IMG/VR virus record: IMGVR_UViG_3300009506_001467
Coordinates: 1-61,310 of that record
Strand: one strand, 5' to 3'
DNA length: 61,310 nucleotides
From: a virus
Shown here: positions 24,683-33,963 of the stretch, piece after piece
Layout: each line of letters starts with the position of its first letter
Numbering within the stretch: the first letter of the stretch is position 1
The notes under the pieces: model-generated
The model's input: the letters and a program-made list of their open reading frames with translations, nothing else
Database searches by the model: none
Told to the model about the DNA's origin: nothing
Translations under genes and position numbers: made by a program

Positions 24683-27600
24683 TGAGCGAGGCAAGAAACT
24701 ATTACACGATGTTCTCCAAGTTTTTGATCACAAACGGAACGATCGAGGTCGATCTGCTCTCGCTCTCATCCACAACAGGCCTTCACCTTGTCACGTGGGA
24801 GCCGAGCATCGCCCAGCCAAAGAGCTCTAGTGTGTGGTCTGATCCCGCGCTCTCAGATGGCGGCGATCCACACACAGAGGCGCTCGCTAACGTCGAGGAG
24901 GCCATGACCTTTGACGTTGCAGCGTGGAACGATCCCGATCTCTACAAGATGGTACAGGATCTACGCTACCTTCTCAGAGAAGCAAAGCGATACTGGATGA
25001 CCGGGTATCAGGTAGACCCCGTGTGGATTGTGCGCCAGGGGATCTGTGAGGACAACCCCGGTTACTCGATGGTCAAGGCGGGGCTCACCCCGACAGATGA
25101 CGATCCGTTCCACGACCCGGTAGCGCCTGAGTTCGGCAGCGTTGCCTACATAGACTGGCCCATGACTCTGATCAGAGAGCCGCTCTGGCGAGACGTTGAG
25201 CCGGGGGATACAGAGTGCCTCCCCGCCTATGGTAGCAAGGAATACTGCTACCCCTGCCACGTGGAGTTCGATGGTGACTCGGGTGATATTACGATACCAG
25301 ACGTTGCTGCGGTTCAAGATCTTGCTGATAACGCGATGACTGTAGAAGCATGGGTCAGAGCAGATGGCTACGGCCTGGACAATGAGGGCTGGATCGCCGC
25401 AAAGTATAGCAGCACTGGCTGGTTGCTTATCCTGCATGGTACTGTGGGCCTTTGGGCACAAATAGAGTGCGCGGTCACTGATAGCTACGCCAGGTCATTC
25501 TCGCTTACTCCGGATGGGGAATGGCACCATGTCGCATTCACCTGGGATGATAGTTCATACAGGCATCCTAGATTGTGGGTGGATGGAAAAGAAGCAGATT
25601 ATGCGGATGTGCAGGAAAGAAGCGGTGCGATTGTCTCCGATGTTGGGAGTGTTCTAACGATTGGAGAGAGACTAACAGGAATCAACACCTGGGAAGGTGG
25701 AATCGGCTGGTCGCGCATCTCAGACATCGTGCGCTATGACCGGGACTTTACGCCTCCCTCACGGTGCCGCTTGCCAGAGGATGATGGTAACACGGTTGGC
25801 GCGTGGATTGGCTATGAATGCTCTGGTTCTACCATCGTGGACCACAACGACCCCACGGCTGGCACATTGGACGGAACCCTGACCAGTGGCACGTTCGATT
25901 GCGATTGCTGGACCCTTGCAGGGCAGATCGGGGATGAGGGAATCGGGTATCTTGAGTACCGCAACCTGGACACCGTCGCACAGGTGACGGACGATGCTGC
26001 ACTCCAAGACCTTGCCGACGCGGCGATGACCATTGACGGTTGGTTCAGGGCGCGCTTTGCAACATCCTCTGGAAACCTGCTCATTGAAAAGGGACAGGCA
26101 GGTGGAGCAGGCTGGCAGGTCTGGATCACTGCTAGCGGCTCACTACTCGTGCGCATTGAGTGCGCCGTTACGGATGCTGTGTCCTATGCGTCCGCGGCGA
26201 TTACCTGGGGTGAGTGGCAACATTGGGCCATCACCTGGGACGATGCATCGTACACGGTAGCACGGGTATGGATCAACGGGGTGGAGGACACAAACACGAG
26301 CACGGCACGCAACGGCGCGATTGTCTCGGATGTCGGACGAGACATGTACATCGGCGTGCGCCTCGGTTCTGCCAACGAGTTTGACGGGGATATCGGTTGG
26401 GTTCGCATCTCGGACGAGGTTCTCTGGACGTCAGACTTTGACGACGATCTACCCGAACGCTGCGAACTGCCCGTGGTCGATGCGAACACGATCTGGCTCG
26501 GCATACAGGAGGGTGAGGGTGTCGTGGCCTACGATCACAGCGGCAACGACAACCACGCCGCTCTCTCTGCGCTCAATTGGGGCAAGGACTGTTGCGGTGA
26601 CATCGCAAGTGTGGACGTCACAGAGATCAAGAACGCCTATGTGATCTGTGATGGCGCGGATACGATCATCACCTACACCGACGCCGCGCAGATCCAGGAC
26701 TTGCATGATGCGGCGATGACCGTGGAGGCTTGGATACGGGCCGACTCGGCGGGAGAGTCAAACCAGGGGCACATCATTGGCAAGGATGCAAATGAGACAC
26801 TGGGCTGGTTCGTTCGCATGACGGCAACGGGATTCTACGCCGAGATCGTGTGTGCTGTGGCTAGTGGGACGGTTGCAACAACCTTTGTGGCTGCTGGCGT
26901 CTCTTTCGGGGAGTGGCTGCATATCGCCGTCACCTGGGATGATGCTACATATAACTACCCGCGCCTGTGGATCAATGGAACAGAGTACTCAACGACAACG
27001 AACAACAGGAACGGTGCGGTGGCTACAGATGTTGGATCAGATCTCGTTGTCGCAAACCAGCAAGACCTTGCAGCGACCTTTGACGGGGACATCGGGTGGG
27101 TGCGTGTCTCTCCCTCTATCCTCTACACGGGTACGTTCACCCCTCCCGACCGATGCACGGCTTGGTGGGATCTAGTTCTGGGTGGTGTCGCACTGCTCAC
27201 GATCTTTGATGAGCATGGCGAGGTTGCCCTGGATTACACTCCCTACTACAACCACGGCATCATCGCGGATGGGGACTGGGGATCATCCTGTGCGGTCGAG
27301 CAGGACATCTCATGTGCCTACTCACTCGGGGCGAGCTTGCCAGCGGAAGTGTCGGCAACATGTCTAGAGATCAACTATGTGATCAACTCACACGTCCGAA
27401 GGCAGTTTACTCACATGTTCATTGCGGACTGGGCGGGTGGAGCAGTTTGGAACTATAGCGGAAACCTGATCGGAACAGAGGGAGAGATCATACTGCTCCC
27501 GGCTGCGCCAGCGGTCAACGATCGGATCTTTATAGGGATCGCGAGCGGCCACCCAGCAGCTCAGAGAATGGGAAACATTGTCTGGGATATTGCCACGCCA

Positions 27601-28842
27601 GCAGAGGACATAGACTTTGCTGTGAGAGTGCTGCAAACAGGTGGTGCCTCACAATCCGTGTACGCAACGTATCACAGGGACAACACATCGACCGATCCGA
27701 CCACGATCGTATCGCCCAAGGATGCGCTTTCGGTAGAGGGAATCAATGCTCTTGTGTGGACCGCTGGCGCTTGGGCAACCCCAGAGACGATCAACGGCAT
27801 TCTCGGTTACTGGCTGCGCTATGAGGTTGGGGCGCTGGGCGGCAGTCCCGTGGTCCCGATCGCTGCAAGTGCGCCCTATACGGTGACGTGGCCTTATGTG
27901 ACCGTACACACGGACGATCTCGGCGGTGATGAGCTCTTGCTGATCAAGGCGACTCTGCACAACCAGTCCGATCTTGACTATCAAGGGTATGGCTCAACGA
28001 CCAAGCTCCTTGTAGGCTCAAGAGAGCTTGATCGAGGAGAGGACTTTACAGCCTATCTGCTCTGTGGCTCAGAGGAGCTGCCCCCTGGACAGACCAACAC
28101 AGCGGGAACCAATGCTGCACTGAACACAAACGGCACAGGCGATCCAAACTCGCCCAAGTCCGAATGTCGCTATACTCCCGTGGCAACGCCCGAGGCGCTG
28201 GCAACTCGTCTCACGATCTCTCTAGACTCTACACTTGGTCCACAGTTTCATGGCAACTACCACTGTTATGCTCGTTTTGGTTCATTCAACGGCGGCACAT
28301 GGCAAAGCAGAATAGCAGTTCGGAATGGGAGCAGCGGCCAAGTACTCTACGGAGAAACTGTAACACACGGAAATGGCCTTCGGTTCGCAACCTTCGATCT
28401 AGGAAGCATTACCCTGGGAGAAGCAAACCCGGACACTGAGTTTGATCAGATCAACATATACTGGCAAGCGGGACGGGTGACAGGCGGCACATATCTCGAG
28501 CTCGTTGATCTGTTCATTCTGCCCGTGGACGAGTGCTCTGGGATCTTTGACATGCTGGGCACAAGTAGTTTCCTCACGCCCGACTATGCAGAGCTGGATA
28601 GTGCAACGTTTCCACGAGAGCAGATCATCGCAGTGGTGAGGGATGAGAACGATCTGCAAGTCGGCAGAATGCTCGCGAATGCCACGATCCTGGGCTTGCA
28701 GCCCAAGAGAACGCAGCGACTATGGTTTTTCTCATATGGCCTGGACGCGTCGAGCAACGAGCTCGCCTATCCCTACATCATGTACACGGTCGGGCTCGAG
28801 CGGGTGCAACGCTATTGGTCTATGCGGGGAGATGAGACATGA
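24682..28842 (+). CDS. Distal tail protein with three LamG-like domains
   Basis: 1,386 residues. The first 185 resemble a distal tail protein N-terminus. Three tandem laminin-G/concanavalin-type jellyroll domains follow (about 195-395, 425-620, 650-860), each with the markers AMTVEAW or AMTIDGW, a GEWHHVAFTWDD-like motif, and DGDIGWVRIS or EGGIGWSRIS. After about 940 the chain returns to a tail-like beta region. LamG-type domains bind sugars or proteins, so these may contact the cell surface. Codon usage in the first repeat is less like the flanks. Confidence 0.82.
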   Translation: MSEARNYYTMFSKFLITNGTIEVDLLSLSSTTGLHLVTWEPSIAQPKSSSVWSDPALSDGGDPHTEALANVEEAMTFDVAAWNDPDLYKMVQDLRYLLREAKRYWMTGYQVDPVWIVRQGICEDNPGYSMVKAGLTPTDDDPFHDPVAPEFGSVAYIDWPMTLIREPLWRDVEPGDTECLPAYGSKEYCYPCHVEFDGDSGDITIPDVAAVQDLADNAMTVEAWVRADGYGLDNEGWIAAKYSSTGWLLILHGTVGLWAQIECAVTDSYARSFSLTPDGEWHHVAFTWDDSSYRHPRLWVDGKEADYADVQERSGAIVSDVGSVLTIGERLTGINTWEGGIGWSRISDIVRYDRDFTPPSRCRLPEDDGNTVGAWIGYECSGSTIVDHNDPTAGTLDGTLTSGTFDCDCWTLAGQIGDEGIGYLEYRNLDTVAQVTDDAALQDLADAAMTIDGWFRARFATSSGNLLIEKGQAGGAGWQVWITASGSLLVRIECAVTDAVSYASAAITWGEWQHWAITWDDASYTVARVWINGVEDTNTSTARNGAIVSDVGRDMYIGVRLGSANEFDGDIGWVRISDEVLWTSDFDDDLPERCELPVVDANTIWLGIQEGEGVVAYDHSGNDNHAALSALNWGKDCCGDIASVDVTEIKNAYVICDGADTIITYTDAAQIQDLHDAAMTVEAWIRADSAGESNQGHIIGKDANETLGWFVRMTATGFYAEIVCAVASGTVATTFVAAGVSFGEWLHIAVTWDDATYNYPRLWINGTEYSTTTNNRNGAVATDVGSDLVVANQQDLAATFDGDIGWVRVSPSILYTGTFTPPDRCTAWWDLVLGGVALLTIFDEHGEVALDYTPYYNHGIIADGDWGSSCAVEQDISCAYSLGASLPAEVSATCLEINYVINSHVRRQFTHMFIADWAGGAVWNYSGNLIGTEGEIILLPAAPAVNDRIFIGIASGHPAAQRMGNIVWDIATPAEDIDFAVRVLQTGGASQSVYATYHRDNTSTDPTTIVSPKDALSVEGINALVWTAGAWATPETINGILGYWLRYEVGALGGSPVVPIAASAPYTVTWPYVTVHTDDLGGDELLLIKATLHNQSDLDYQGYGSTTKLLVGSRELDRGEDFTAYLLCGSEELPPGQTNTAGTNAALNTNGTGDPNSPKSECRYTPVATPEALATRLTISLDSTLGPQFHGNYHCYARFGSFNGGTWQSRIAVRNGSSGQVLYGETVTHGNGLRFATFDLGSITLGEANPDTEFDQINIYWQAGRVTGGTYLELVDLFILPVDECSGIFDMLGTSSFLTPDYAELDSATFPREQIIAVVRDENDLQVGRMLANATILGLQPKRTQRLWFFSYGLDASSNELAYPYIMYTVGLERVQRYWSMRGDET

Positions 28843-30020
28843 TCCCGGCACACAACATCTGTATCCACGTCTGGAAGCCCCTGATCGTCGCCGGGACATC
28901 ATACGTTCCCCGCGGCTCTCTGATCACCGACTCGCTGATCGAGCGCATCGGGCCGGGAGACTATTCTCACACGACTCAAGCAGACGGCTGGTGGTGGAGC
29001 GCATCGCTGCGACTCTCGGGATCTATCTCCTACATAGACTGGTGGACGCTCAACGGTCTGGGTCTGCACATCGAGACGTACTCTCCCGATCGCACCTTGA
29101 TCTTTGCGGGCTTTGTCAATTCTCTAGATGCAAGCGGCGGCACGTTCTCAGGTCGTCAGGGAGCTCTGCTTGACATCGGCAACCGCATCGAAGTACAGTA
29201 CTCCCCCATTCTCGATGCAACGCTTGCCCAGCCCCTAGTCGGACCGCAACGGGTAACAACGATCGCAGAGGACACGGACTCACAAGATCGTTATGGGATT
29301 TTTGATCAGACCGTGAGCGGCGGCGAGCTGCTGGACGATGGCGTAACAGACCACGCCACACAGTACAGAGATCTCTATCTCTATGAGAACACATGGCCTC
29401 AACACTCTGAGCAGTTCTCCCTAGAGGGCTCTGCGCCCGCCTCGATCACACTAGAGATTCTAGGCTACGGACACATGTTCGATGCGATCAACTATTCCGA
29501 TCTGAACACAAACACGGTCACGATCACGACCAAGCTCGGTTACGTACTCGCAGCGGATCCCAATGGTCTGTTCAACACCTCAACCAGTTACATTGCCACC
29601 AACGCAGTGCTCGCGCCTCGGTATGATGACAAGGGACGCTCTGGGCTCACTGTGATCGAGAACTTGATCAAGCTCGGGGATGTCTCAAGCAACCGCTACC
29701 TGTGGGGGGTCAAAGCAGATCAGACCCTACACTACTGGCAAGCGCCCACGGATCCATACTATGAGCACAGAATCAGAGATCGTGTTCCTCGAGTGCTGCG
29801 CTACGGCACGTCTCAAGAGATCTACCCGTGGGACATCGAGCCGGGACGAATCGTGTTCCTGTCTGACTACCTGCTGGGTCAGAGCATACCAAGTGATCGC
29901 CGTCGCGATCCCAGATCTGTGTTCATCGAGCAGGTGCAGTATACCTATCCCTGGGACGTCTCGATCAGCGGAGCGCAGCAGTTCAAGCTCCCACAATTCC
30001 TAGCCAACGTGAGGGGATGA
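28839..30020 (+). CDS. Tail hub-like protein
   Basis: 393 residues, ATGA overlap with the upstream gene. Beta-rich (WWWSASLRLSGSISYIDWWT; LLDIGNRIEVQYSP), with a stretch like the hub/Tal N-terminal domain of siphovirus tails. It follows the distal tail gene, where the hub is expected. No peptidase motif seen. Confidence 0.65.
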   Translation: MIPAHNICIHVWKPLIVAGTSYVPRGSLITDSLIERIGPGDYSHTTQADGWWWSASLRLSGSISYIDWWTLNGLGLHIETYSPDRTLIFAGFVNSLDASGGTFSGRQGALLDIGNRIEVQYSPILDATLAQPLVGPQRVTTIAEDTDSQDRYGIFDQTVSGGELLDDGVTDHATQYRDLYLYENTWPQHSEQFSLEGSAPASITLEILGYGHMFDAINYSDLNTNTVTITTKLGYVLAADPNGLFNTSTSYIATNAVLAPRYDDKGRSGLTVIENLIKLGDVSSNRYLWGVKADQTLHYWQAPTDPYYEHRIRDRVPRVLRYGTSQEIYPWDIEPGRIVFLSDYLLGQSIPSDRRRDPRSVFIEQVQYTYPWDVSISGAQQFKLPQFLANVRG

Positions 30021-30021
30021 G

Positions 30022-30804
30022 ATGAAACGAGCGCAGCTCAACGATCCACGAATAGACGATCTCACCACCTCGTTTTTCAACAAGCAAGACGATGTGTGGC
30101 TGCAGGATGGAAACGATGTTCACCCGGATGATGACGATTATGGTCTGTTCGATCGCCTGATCAACTATGGTTACGATCCGATCGAGCACTGGCGCTATGG
30201 CACGGATGATGACGCGGGCTGGACGGGTTGGGCTGCCTATGCGGGCTTTGTGACTCCAACGTCACGAGTGCGAAACTACTCAACCTTGAGTATAGCCCAC
30301 GGTTCGGCAACCAGAATGTTCTACTATCGTACTCTTGCTGGAGCACCAACGACCCTAAAAACTCGTTGCCGAGCGTACTGCTGGCGTACTCTTGACATGG
30401 GCATGATGTGGGATGATGGCGTAGACGCGGGCGATAACCTAGGGGCCAATAACTTTTTTCGCTATATGGTCCACGTGAGCGCAACGAACACAAACGCCCG
30501 CTTGCGTACGGAATACAGACTTGCCGCTGGCGCAATCACGACAACCGACTACCTTGTATCGACCGTAGCCAAACAAGACGGCACAGGAATCACTATGCAA
30601 GCGACCGGGACATTATGGACCGCTTGGAGCGTGTTCATCTTTCTGGAAGGCGAAAAAACGCTTCCAACAACACCTCTCTTGATCGGTACAGTAGGCGGCG
30701 CTGGACTGAACTTCACACCCACTAGGATAGGTGTGTATGCACAGTCGCCCGGCGGCCTGGCGATCGTCGGCGGTTGGGATTGGTATGATGAGGAGATCAC
30801 ATGA
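30022..30804 (+). CDS. Tail tip protein, possible receptor-binding jellyroll
   Basis: 260 residues, one base after the hub stop. Aromatic- and Asp-rich N-terminus (DDAGWTGWAAYAGF), then a beta-sandwich-like region ending GGLAIVGGWDWYDEEIT, which resembles the end of carbohydrate-binding jellyrolls. Function inferred from position and pattern. Confidence 0.6.
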   Translation: MKRAQLNDPRIDDLTTSFFNKQDDVWLQDGNDVHPDDDDYGLFDRLINYGYDPIEHWRYGTDDDAGWTGWAAYAGFVTPTSRVRNYSTLSIAHGSATRMFYYRTLAGAPTTLKTRCRAYCWRTLDMGMMWDDGVDAGDNLGANNFFRYMVHVSATNTNARLRTEYRLAAGAITTTDYLVSTVAKQDGTGITMQATGTLWTAWSVFIFLEGEKTLPTTPLLIGTVGGAGLNFTPTRIGVYAQSPGGLAIVGGWDWYDEEIT

Positions 30805-32486
30805 GCGATAACCCCTACATCTGCGCTATACACGAGCCCCCGCCTGATCCGTGGCTCGAGCAGTACATGACAGTGAGCGGCAGAGCCGCAGGTTGGATCG
30901 TGCACACTCACGGACTCGGGCACAATCCAGCAGACTTGAGCGGGTACGACTACTCGAGCTGGTCGACCAGAGGATACGGCAACATAGCACGACTCAACAA
31001 CGGCTATGGACCGACGCAAGGAACGATCCCGATCGATCCTGCTCAGTATGCGAACTTTGCCATGCGAGTGCAGAACTGGGTCAAGAGCTCGAGCGGTTGT
31101 CGGCACTGGGTCATCGGCAACGAGCCGAATGCCGGAGTGGAGGGCAAGCACTCAAAAGAGCATTATGCGCAGTGTTTCAAGCTCTGCTATGCGATGATCA
31201 AAGAGGTACAGCCAGACTCGGTTGTGATGGCTGCACCCGTCGCCATGTGGAACGTTGAGACAGAGGACTGGCTCGTGTACTACTCACAGGGGCTCGAGCT
31301 CTGCGCTCCTGTGGATGCGCTCTGCTGGCACACGTACACACATGGATCAGACTCGAGCCTGATCACAGACATGACGACCATGAACGTACCCTATCAAGAT
31401 CGCCTGTACCACTTTCGAGCGTACCAGGATCTCTGGGCGTGGACGCCTGACAGATACAAGAGCTATGATGTCTACCTCACAGAGATGGATCAAGGTGACG
31501 TCGGCGGTGTGCGCAACCCCTGGCGCAACGAGCAAGGGGTGAACTGGCTGCAAGCCGCCTATGCAGAGCTCAACGAGTGGAATGAGCAGCACAGCGGGCA
31601 GATCAAGTGTGGTGCTGCGTACAGGTGGCCCAAGATAGATGAGTGGTACATTGAGAGCAAGGAACACGTCTACACAGACATGCGCCTTGCTGTGGACAGA
31701 GCATACAGAACAGAGGAGGAAACAGACATGATCTTGATCGGCAGTGAATCATTCAATGGTCCCTATGTCCCGAGAGACGATCCGAACCCGCCATACGATC
31801 AGAACGTGGGCGAGCTCAAGATCCAGCAGGGATGGGAAGGGTTCTGGGTATGGCAGGGTGTGAACCCACCCGATCCAACGCAGATGAGGCGCCCTGAGTT
31901 CTTTGTCTCTCACGGGGACGATCCGGACGATCAGCTCGATCTCTGTCAGGCGGTACAAACCACGTTCTCCACATCGGATAACTGTGTGTGGAAAAAGTTC
32001 ACGACCGCCCCCGGCGCAGAGCTGCTGGTCAACGTGCGAGCAATGATCGACAGTGATCCGCTTGCGCAGCATGCTCTAGTGATGGGCATAGACCCCCTGG
32101 GCGGCGAGGATATGTTCTCGAGCTCTGTGCAGTGGAGCGAGTGGCTCAACCAGTCTGTGCCCATGAAAAAGTGGCACGATCTGACCATAGACGGAGTGAT
32201 CGCACAGGCAAACAGGTGTACTGTGTTCTTGCGCAGCAAGACGGACTATGCCAAGAACTCGGCGGGGCACTGGGACGATCTCGAACTGTACGCAGATCTA
32301 GAGAGCCCGCCCGACCCGCCCGACCCAGGAGAGGGACATACGATCACAACCGTCTCGATCACCTATCTGGACGGAAAAGAGATCGCCCGCTCAGAGTCTA
32401 CGGCACAGATCACATGCGGTGACGTGGACCCTCAGGCATGCGCTCTGGCACAGCAGCTCGCCGCGATGCTCTGCTTGAGTGCATAA
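30801..32486 (+). CDS. Glycoside hydrolase-like tail protein with C-terminal binding domain
   Basis: 561 residues, ATGA overlap. Residues 1-300 look like a TIM-barrel glycosidase of clan A type: HWVIGNEPNAG (candidate acid Glu, about 106) and YLTEMDQGD (candidate nucleophile Glu, about 229). It might degrade host polysaccharide or capsule. Residues 310-500 resemble a carbohydrate-binding beta-sandwich (GWEGFWVWQGVNPP), then a Pro/Asp linker (SPPDPPDPGEG). An in-frame ATG at 31728 with GAGGAGG sits at the domain border. Confidence 0.72.
   Translation: MSDNPYICAIHEPPPDPWLEQYMTVSGRAAGWIVHTHGLGHNPADLSGYDYSSWSTRGYGNIARLNNGYGPTQGTIPIDPAQYANFAMRVQNWVKSSSGCRHWVIGNEPNAGVEGKHSKEHYAQCFKLCYAMIKEVQPDSVVMAAPVAMWNVETEDWLVYYSQGLELCAPVDALCWHTYTHGSDSSLITDMTTMNVPYQDRLYHFRAYQDLWAWTPDRYKSYDVYLTEMDQGDVGGVRNPWRNEQGVNWLQAAYAELNEWNEQHSGQIKCGAAYRWPKIDEWYIESKEHVYTDMRLAVDRAYRTEEETDMILIGSESFNGPYVPRDDPNPPYDQNVGELKIQQGWEGFWVWQGVNPPDPTQMRRPEFFVSHGDDPDDQLDLCQAVQTTFSTSDNCVWKKFTTAPGAELLVNVRAMIDSDPLAQHALVMGIDPLGGEDMFSSSVQWSEWLNQSVPMKKWHDLTIDGVIAQANRCTVFLRSKTDYAKNSAGHWDDLELYADLESPPDPPDPGEGHTITTVSITYLDGKEIARSESTAQITCGDVDPQACALAQQLAAMLCLSA
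31728..32486 (+). CDS. Possible separate binding-domain product from an internal start
   Basis: The ATG is in frame (codon 310) and follows GAGGAGGAAACAGAC, an excellent ribosome site, exactly where the barrel ends. It would give a free 252-residue binding domain, as internal starts do in some phage endolysins. The GAGGAGGAA also encodes Glu-Glu-Glu, so chance is possible. Confidence 0.45.
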   Translation: MILIGSESFNGPYVPRDDPNPPYDQNVGELKIQQGWEGFWVWQGVNPPDPTQMRRPEFFVSHGDDPDDQLDLCQAVQTTFSTSDNCVWKKFTTAPGAELLVNVRAMIDSDPLAQHALVMGIDPLGGEDMFSSSVQWSEWLNQSVPMKKWHDLTIDGVIAQANRCTVFLRSKTDYAKNSAGHWDDLELYADLESPPDPPDPGEGHTITTVSITYLDGKEIARSESTAQITCGDVDPQACALAQQLAAMLCLSA

Positions 32487-32503
32487 AAAAAGAAGGTGGA
32501 CAC

Positions 32504-33031
32504 GTGTTCTCTGATATAAAAGTTCTGGTCGTGGATGATGACTATGACATAAGACAGGTCACCCGCAAGGTGCTTGCCTCCATGTCGTTCACTGTGGATG
32601 TGTCGGACACACTGAGCGGGGGACTGGACAAGATCGAGGAAGCGGACATCTTGCTGCTTGATCTGCGACTCAAGAACGGCATGGGGGACACATTGCTGCA
32701 ACGATGGCGGGACGAGAAGCGGGGGCCAGTGATCGTCATGTCGGGGTACGTCGATCAAGCTCTCGAGAATGAGCTGCTTGAGAGCTATGTGGATAACGTA
32801 CTGCACAAGCCAGTACCGCCCTCAGTGCTGCGCTCCGTGTTCTTTCGGATCGGCTGTCTTGTGCGAGACGCAAAGAAACTGTCCGAGCTCACTTGTGAGA
32901 TCTCAGAGCTCAGTGAGAAGATCTCGCGGCTGCAAAGGCGGGTCTGGATCTTGACGGGGGCAGCGGTCGGGTTCGGAATCGCCGCGGGGGTCAGTGTGTC
33001 CCCGCTTCTCTCTCTGATCGGGGTCGGTTGA
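32504..33031 (+). CDS. Membrane-anchored response-regulator receiver (REC) protein
   Basis: 175 residues. GTG start at 32504 behind AAAGAAGG; an ATG at 32438 would overlap the previous gene and lacks a site. Residues 1-120 are a full REC domain: acidic pocket VDDDYD, phosphoacceptor Asp in LLLDLRL, Ser in VIVMSGY, Lys in LHKPVPP. A coiled-coil helix (KLSELTCEISELSEKISRLQ) and one hydrophobic segment (VWILTGAAVGFGIAAGVSV) end the chain. REC domains take phosphate from histidine kinases; no DNA-binding output is present. It lies next to a holin-like gene, so it may link host signalling to lysis. Confidence 0.85.
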   Translation: MFSDIKVLVVDDDYDIRQVTRKVLASMSFTVDVSDTLSGGLDKIEEADILLLDLRLKNGMGDTLLQRWRDEKRGPVIVMSGYVDQALENELLESYVDNVLHKPVPPSVLRSVFFRIGCLVRDAKKLSELTCEISELSEKISRLQRRVWILTGAAVGFGIAAGVSVSPLLSLIGVG

Positions 33032-33059
33032 TCATGATCATCATGATCATGTACATGAT
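33029..33059. repeat. TGATCATGATCA cluster before the holin-like gene
   Basis: Overlapping TGATCA/ATGATC units form a self-complementary tract starting at the stop of the REC gene and ending about 20 bases before the ATG at 33081. Similar GATCATGATC tracts lie at 42510-42531 and 54144-54215. Candidate operator. Confidence 0.7.
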
Positions 33060-33080
33060 ACACTAGAAAAGGAGATCAAC

Positions 33081-33467
33081 ATGTTGTCAACAGTAGTACC
33101 GCTGGTAGGCTGGGTCTCTCTCGTACTGCTCATGGCGCAGCCTGTGGACTGGACATCTCCCGCCGAGGTGCTGATCTGGATCGTCTCTGGGGCGGGTGCT
33201 GGCGCGATCGCGTTTGGGCTCTGGGAGCTCTTTGAGCGATGGTGGCCCAAGCTCGCAGAGCTCTCCGCTTTCGTTGAGCGAGTGATCACACTTGCGCTCA
33301 CCGTGCTCGTGGCGCTCATTGCTTACGGGTTGCAGCTCGCGGCGAGCTATAGAACGGTCCCAGAGACGTGGATGGGAGCAATAGAGGAGATCTTTGCGAT
33401 CGCAGCGATGGCGATCATGACCGCTCTCACCATACACGGGGTCAAGCACGAGATCCAGCACTCTTGA
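33081..33467 (+). CDS. Holin-like membrane protein
   Basis: 128 residues; AAAGGAG before the ATG. Four hydrophobic stretches: about 3-19, 31-47, 70-88 and 103-121 (IFAIAAMAIMTALTI), with short charged loops and a basic C-terminus (HGVKHEIQHS). Holins have this size and layout and make the pore that starts lysis. Last gene of the rightward structural block; the SleB-like hydrolase is far away at 53090. Confidence 0.65.
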   Translation: MLSTVVPLVGWVSLVLLMAQPVDWTSPAEVLIWIVSGAGAGAIAFGLWELFERWWPKLAELSAFVERVITLALTVLVALIAYGLQLAASYRTVPETWMGAIEEIFAIAAMAIMTALTIHGVKHEIQHS

Positions 33468-33493
33468 CAGAGCCCCCCGGCTCGTGCTACAAT
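33464..33493 (+). promoter_or_regulatory. Rightward promoter at the end of the structural block
   Basis: TTGACA (33464-33469), 18-bp spacer, TACAAT (33488-33493). The dyad GTGCTAC/GTAGCAC (33484-33490, 33495-33501) is centred on the -10. No ORF follows before the terminator at 33531-33568. Confidence 0.75.
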
Positions 33494-33497
33494 GGTA

Positions 33498-33568
33498 GCA
33501 CTATAGGGGAGGGCACACAGCCCAACAAGAAAAGAGACCCGCTCCCGAGAGGGCGTGAGTCTCTTTTT
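33498..33568 (+). ncRNA. Predicted ~70-nt RNA (promoter-terminator unit 1)
   Basis: Starts about 6 bases after the -10 at 33488-33493 and ends at the terminator. It contains a small GGG/CCC hairpin and the terminator stem. No coding capacity. A similar unit lies at 9239-9307, and two leftward units at 35387-35457 and 35266-35335. Confidence 0.5.
33531..33568. terminator. Bidirectional terminator between convergent operons
   Basis: AAAGAGAC...GTCTCTTT with an inner CCC/GGG stem and U-tracts on both strands. It ends the rightward block (33467) and the leftward block (33685). Confidence 0.85.
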
Positions 33569-33684
33569 CTGTGTGAGCTGATCTGTGTGCTACAGATCGC
33601 CCCACGTTCTGTACCAGTGTGCAGAGCTGCCTTCTCCTTCCGCATCATCCCACAGCTCTGCATCCAGAGCGGACCCGGCCTCAA

Positions 33685-33963
33685 CTATGAGCTCTGGGCA
33701 ATCGTACTTTGCGAGAGCTCGCCCCCGCATTCTGGACATGTCGCTGCGCAGCTCTCGCTCTCCCAGTCCTCTCTAGTCTCTACCGTCTCAAATTGAGCGC
33801 CGCACTCGCTGGGCTCATAGCCGTTGTTGGTCCACTCCCAACCGCGCCCGAGTCCACAGTACCAGCCTACTTTTACAGTCTCGCACTCTCTGGGCAGACC
33901 GTGCACAGGATCAGCTCGCGGCTCGATCGTCCCTTCCCATGAGATGTTCTCGAGATCGCTCAT
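33685..33963 (-). CDS. Small zinc-ribbon-like protein
   Basis: 92 residues. Cys pairs (WYCGLGRGWEW, ECGAQF and CAATCPECGGEL) suggest a zinc site. Acidic, with no family recognised. Last gene of the leftward block. Overlaps the upstream gene by 4 bases (ATGA). Confidence 0.6.
   Translation of the reverse strand: MSDLENISWEGTIEPRADPVHGLPRECETVKVGWYCGLGRGWEWTNNGYEPSECGAQFETVETREDWESESCAATCPECGGELSQSTIAQSS

Noticed and set aside
33368-33796. Rightward ORF of 142 residues over the terminator at 33531
   Set aside because: It reads through an intrinsic terminator, in a different frame from the holin-like gene, and lacks a ribosome site.
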